A stretch of 23,757 nt of DNA, taken from Candidatus Bathyarchaeota archaeon BA1 (lineage in GTDB: Archaea; Thermoproteota; Bathyarchaeia; Bathyarchaeales; Bathyarchaeaceae). The translations under genes were made by a program, and so were the position numbers. The stretch is taken from NCBI GenBank assembly GCA_001399805.1, contig LIHJ01000086.1, positions 1 through 23,757 on the forward strand, written 5' to 3'. The notes beneath the pieces are model-generated. The model was not told where the DNA came from. It worked only from the letters and a program-made list of their open reading frames with translations, and did not search any database. Positions 21,561 to 23,757 of this stretch are shown piece after piece (position 1 is the first letter of the stretch; every line of letters begins with the position of its first letter).

Positions 21561-22130
21561 TTAGCGGTCGCTTTTATCAATAGACAAGTCTTGTGGCAAA
21601 GATTTTAAGGCTATTCTGAACAATTCCTCTGGAGTAAGGTTGACTTCTTTGCACATCATTATGCCTTTTTTAAAGTGCTTAGGAAATGATTTGTCTCTAA
21701 AGTTTCCTTTCAACATGTTGACTTTAAGTTGACTAATGTTCCTATTAGATGTTGCTATGGACGTTCGAACAATTAAATACCAAAGGCAGTCAGAAGCTAT
21801 TAGCGCCTTGTCCATGAAAGTTTCAGGTTTTGCACCCACCCTTAAGTCATGAGTTTGAATGGCATGCAAACTTTCTTTTGGCAATTTTCCCTCTAACATT
21901 TTCGAAGTAATTAAGCCGTGTTTATCTATCTCATTCTTAGCTACAGTCATATCGAAGTCTAAATCATGCAACAGCCCTGCGAGCTCCCACTCGTCCTCGT
22001 TCATGTGAAGTCTTTTAGCAAGACCCTTCATAATTGCAGAAACTGCCATCATATGCTTTATTTTCTTGGCTTCAGAAACATGTTCATGCAACAGTCTGAG
22101 GGCCTCTTGTTTAGAAAGCATAGAAAACAC
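21561..22130 (-). CDS. HD-domain phosphohydrolase-like protein
   Basis: 189 residues from GTG 22130, with GGGGGTCC well spaced upstream (ATG 22121 is the alternative). The HD fold residues are all visible: H26 in KIKHMMAVSAIM, H55-D56 in LAGLLHDLDFD, a His pair in SLHAIQTHD (about 89 and 94), and D114 in LIASDCLWYLI. This is the layout of single-domain archaeal/bacterial HD hydrolases acting on nucleotides or phosphoesters, metal dependent. The C-terminal KEVNLTPEELFRIALKSLPQ is a helical tail. It is divergent from the MazG-like gene with a 90-base gap, so both may share a control region. Confidence 0.8.
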   Translation of the reverse strand: MFSMLSKQEALRLLHEHVSEAKKIKHMMAVSAIMKGLAKRLHMNEDEWELAGLLHDLDFDMTVAKNEIDKHGLITSKMLEGKLPKESLHAIQTHDLRVGAKPETFMDKALIASDCLWYLIVRTSIATSNRNISQLKVNMLKGNFRDKSFPKHFKKGIMMCKEVNLTPEELFRIALKSLPQDLSIDKSDR

Positions 22131-22220
22131 TAAGGACCCCCGAAATTAAAAATTTTTGGAATGGAGTCTATTAACTTAAAATCCCTAAGAAAAAATAAAA
22201 CTAAGTAAGAGAGGGTCTGA

Positions 22221-22598
22221 ATGGCTTTCACCTTTCGGAAAGCTCAAGATTGGGTTGAGAGTTTTGAGCGAGCGAGAGGCTGGGCTGACCGTCCACCAGA
22301 AGAGAAGCTGATTTGCTTACAAGAGGAGGTGGGAGAGTTGGCTCGTGCAATTAAGCTTGTTTGGAGCGAAAGTTCCAAGCTCATAAAGAAGGGAATAAGC
22401 CAAGAAGAAGCGAGGAAAAAAGCTCTAACCATATCCTCAAACAATGTTGCCGAAGAAATTGCCGACTGCATTGTATATTTGCTTTCCATAGCAAACAAAT
22501 TCAATATAGACATTGATTCATGTTTAAGAGAGAAAATGAAGACGAGCCTGCAGCGAAAATGGACCACTGAACACCACCTCAAAACGGGATTCAAGTAA
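22221..22598 (+). CDS. MazG-like NTP pyrophosphohydrolase
   Basis: A 125-residue all-alpha NTP pyrophosphohydrolase. The metal-binding EExxE is in CLQEEVGELARAIKLV (E35, E36, E39) and the partner ExxD in NVAEEIADCIVYLLSIAN (E79, D82). This is the MazG/dUTPase-like fold, which hydrolyses (d)NTPs to monophosphates, commonly as a house-cleaning enzyme and sometimes carried by mobile elements. Between the two motifs is an insert of about 25 charged residues (SSKLIKKGISQEEARKKAL). Start ATG 22221 follows GAGAGGG. Single-domain length. Substrate preference unknown. Confidence 0.85.
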   Translation: MAFTFRKAQDWVESFERARGWADRPPEEKLICLQEEVGELARAIKLVWSESSKLIKKGISQEEARKKALTISSNNVAEEIADCIVYLLSIANKFNIDIDSCLREKMKTSLQRKWTTEHHLKTGFK

Positions 22599-22649
22599 CC
22601 CTCCCCATTTTAAACCACGGCAAATTTCGCCTGAAAAATAAACTTTCAA

Positions 22650-22748
22650 ATGCGAAGCCCTAAGCATCCGAGAAGTCTCGAAAAACATGCACACTTAACA
22701 AAAATCTGCGGCTTTTTAATGCAGACCAAGGTTTACCTGTTTTGGTAA
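22650..22748 (+). CDS. Copy 3 of the three-copy peptide module (32-residue ORF)
   Basis: ATG 22650 to TAA 22746-22748 encodes MRSPKHPRSLEKHAHLTKI followed by CGFLMQTKVYLFW and an immediate stop. The 24-codon core is 22674-22745. A TATA-like TTTTAAAC at 22608-22615 is suitably placed for a short-leader transcript. This is the shortest copy and shows that the conserved part can end exactly at the Trp. Located between the MazG-like and DUF6884-like genes. Function unknown. Confidence 0.42.
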   Translation: MRSPKHPRSLEKHAHLTKICGFLMQTKVYLFW

Positions 22749-22817
22749 AAAATTAGGAATTTGTGGGAAGGTTTAATTGATTAAGTTCAACATCACGTTT
22801 TAAGAGGGACCAAAAAG

Positions 22818-23273
22818 TTGAAAATTCTTGTTGTAACAGCTTGTGGGGGAAAGCAAGAAACTTCTCCTTGTCCAGCTCATCGACTATATAAATCTCCAAG
22901 AATAAAGGCTGTTTATAAGAGGAAAGGAGACTGTGATTTTTGTATTTTAAGCGGTAAATACGGTTTATTGGAGCCCGATAGGGTTATCAGACCATACAAT
23001 GATGTCATGACACCAGAAGGAGCTCAACGGCTTCTGCCACAGGTTGTGCATATGGTCAAGAATTACGACACAATAATCTATTTCAAGGCCGGGGCGAGAG
23101 CCGCATATCTTGATTGTATTAAAACAGCATGCAAAACAGCTGGTAAAACTTTAATAACAACTGGTTTCGCTCACATGGGAGCAATCAATAATATTCCCAA
23201 AATAATTAACTTTGCCAAAGAAGGGAAGTTGGAAGAAATAGAAAAGCTTCCTCACACTAAGGTAATCACATGA
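22818..23273 (+). CDS. DUF6884-like protein
   Basis: 151 residues from TTG 22818, with GAGGG upstream. It begins KILVVTACGGKQETSPCPAH, then RLYKSPRIKAVY, CDFCILSGKYGLLEPDRVIR with PYND, and later IIYFKAGARAAYLDCI. The order Cys-Gly-x-K, P-A-x-x-LY-x-S, ILSxKYGLLxP, PY is that of the DUF6884 group, small alpha/beta proteins of unestablished function often seen in phages and accessory islands. Its stop overlaps the start of the next gene (ATGA at 23270-23273), so the two products are likely used together. Confidence 0.7.
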   Translation: MKILVVTACGGKQETSPCPAHRLYKSPRIKAVYKRKGDCDFCILSGKYGLLEPDRVIRPYNDVMTPEGAQRLLPQVVHMVKNYDTIIYFKAGARAAYLDCIKTACKTAGKTLITTGFAHMGAINNIPKIINFAKEGKLEEIEKLPHTKVIT

Positions 23274-23757
23274 TGGCGCAAAACATTGAAAGAGCCCAAA
23301 AAGTAGGAGAAATCTTGTTAAGAAACTTTACATCCCAAAAAGGAATCTTTGGCCGTAGGAACATACCCGGAGATGAAAAGCCAGAAAACGTCAAGCAAGG
23401 ATCTTATGAACATTTGATGTTTATTACCATGGTTGTTTCCATAGATTACATGAGGGACGCTGTTCAATTATGGAAAGCAGGTAAGAAGACATTTGAAGAT
23501 GAATCTCTCCGATGGTTATTCTATCCAGCGGAAGTAGTCAAAAGAAATAGAGATGAAGTTATCAAAGCTATGCAAAAATACAAGCTGTCTAAAAAGTTTA
23601 AAAAAGACGCTGTAGAAATTTGGATACCTATCGCTAAATCTTTTAATCAGCTATTTGATTCAAATCCGTTAAACCTCATAAAAGGCTGTGATTACGATGC
23701 TTATGAAGTTTACAATAAAATGAGGCTTTATTATAAGAAACAGTTTCCATACATATC
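23270..23757 (+). CDS. Unrecognised protein, 5' part (runs off the window)
   Basis: Starts with ATG at 23270, overlapping the TGA of the DUF6884-like gene (ATG 23273 is equally possible), and stays open for 162 codons to the window edge. It begins MMAQNIERAQKVGEILLRNF; other segments are KQGSYEHLMFITMVVSIDYM, ESLRWLFYPAEVVKRNRDEV and SKKFKKDAVEIWIPIAKSFN. It looks like a helical, cytoplasmic protein of the kind seen in HhH-type DNA glycosylase-like families, but the diagnostic hairpin is not visible in this part, so I do not name it. Confidence 0.6.
   Translation, partial: MMAQNIERAQKVGEILLRNFTSQKGIFGRRNIPGDEKPENVKQGSYEHLMFITMVVSIDYMRDAVQLWKAGKKTFEDESLRWLFYPAEVVKRNRDEVIKAMQKYKLSKKFKKDAVEIWIPIAKSFNQLFDSNPLNLIKGCDYDAYEVYNKMRLYYKKQFPYI

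Noticed and set aside
19339..22748. The three 72-nt modules as a CRISPR array or as terminal repeats of a transposon
   Set aside because: Spacing is 1.3-2 kb, all are in the same orientation, and differences are concentrated at third codon positions, which points to coding sequence rather than CRISPR repeats or IS ends.
12683..23757. attR copy of the tRNA-Glu 3' end that would close the integrated element
   Set aside because: I looked for a second copy of the T-arm/acceptor sequence downstream of int and did not see one; the boundary may lie beyond the window or have decayed.

Overview
The window reads as an archaeal chromosome segment, probably from the TACK/Bathyarchaeia side (an inference from gene content and protein style, not a search). 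Archaeal markers are Rpo10 (RpoN), an archaeal uS2, the mevalonate kinase plus isopentenyl phosphate kinase combination of the modified archaeal mevalonate route, type II IPP isomerase, an archaeal GluRS, frequent TTG/GTG starts, TATA-box promoters with short or absent leaders, and an SSV/pNOB8-like tyrosine integrase next to a tRNA gene.

Region 1 (1-1005): the start of a leftward membrane-type protein, then a leftward pair consisting of a small unrecognised protein and a retropepsin-like aspartic protease. Region 2 (1088-11344): the conserved archaeal cluster rpo10 - eno - rps2 - MEMO - mvk // ipk - fni - idsA - gltX. It makes C5 isoprenoid units (mvk, ipk, fni) and condenses them into prenyl chains for membrane ether lipids (idsA), alongside transcription, translation and glycolysis genes. 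A secreted GH113-like glycoside hydrolase lies in reverse orientation between mvk and ipk and splits the cluster into two transcription units.

Region 3 (11345-12682): a leftward zinc-finger protein, then a tRNA-Glu(UUC) gene whose D-arm is expanded by about 60 nt. Removing two inserts (about 39 and 21 nt, both with intron-like pairings) restores a normal tRNA-Glu cloverleaf.

Region 4 (12699-23757): a more AT-rich accessory region. It begins with an intact tyrosine integrase 67 nt after the tRNA. A degenerate C-terminal remnant of a second integrase lies about 2.4 kb downstream, so more than one element seems to have entered here. Cargo includes several class I methyltransferases (one cut in half), a TIM-barrel sugar isomerase-like protein, a ribbon-helix-helix protein, a three-gene operon with an HEVGH metalloprotease, a small HAD protein with weakened catalytic motifs, an HD-domain protein, a MazG-like NTP pyrophosphohydrolase and a DUF6884-like protein translationally coupled to an unrecognised gene that leaves the window.

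The most unusual signals are the tRNA-Glu with two inferred D-arm introns, and a 24-codon coding module present three times (19339-19410, 21374-21445, 22674-22745). Its copies differ almost only at synonymous sites and share an identical CGFLMQTKVYLFW end, yet belong to no gene I recognise. No CRISPR array, rRNA or complete insertion sequence was seen.
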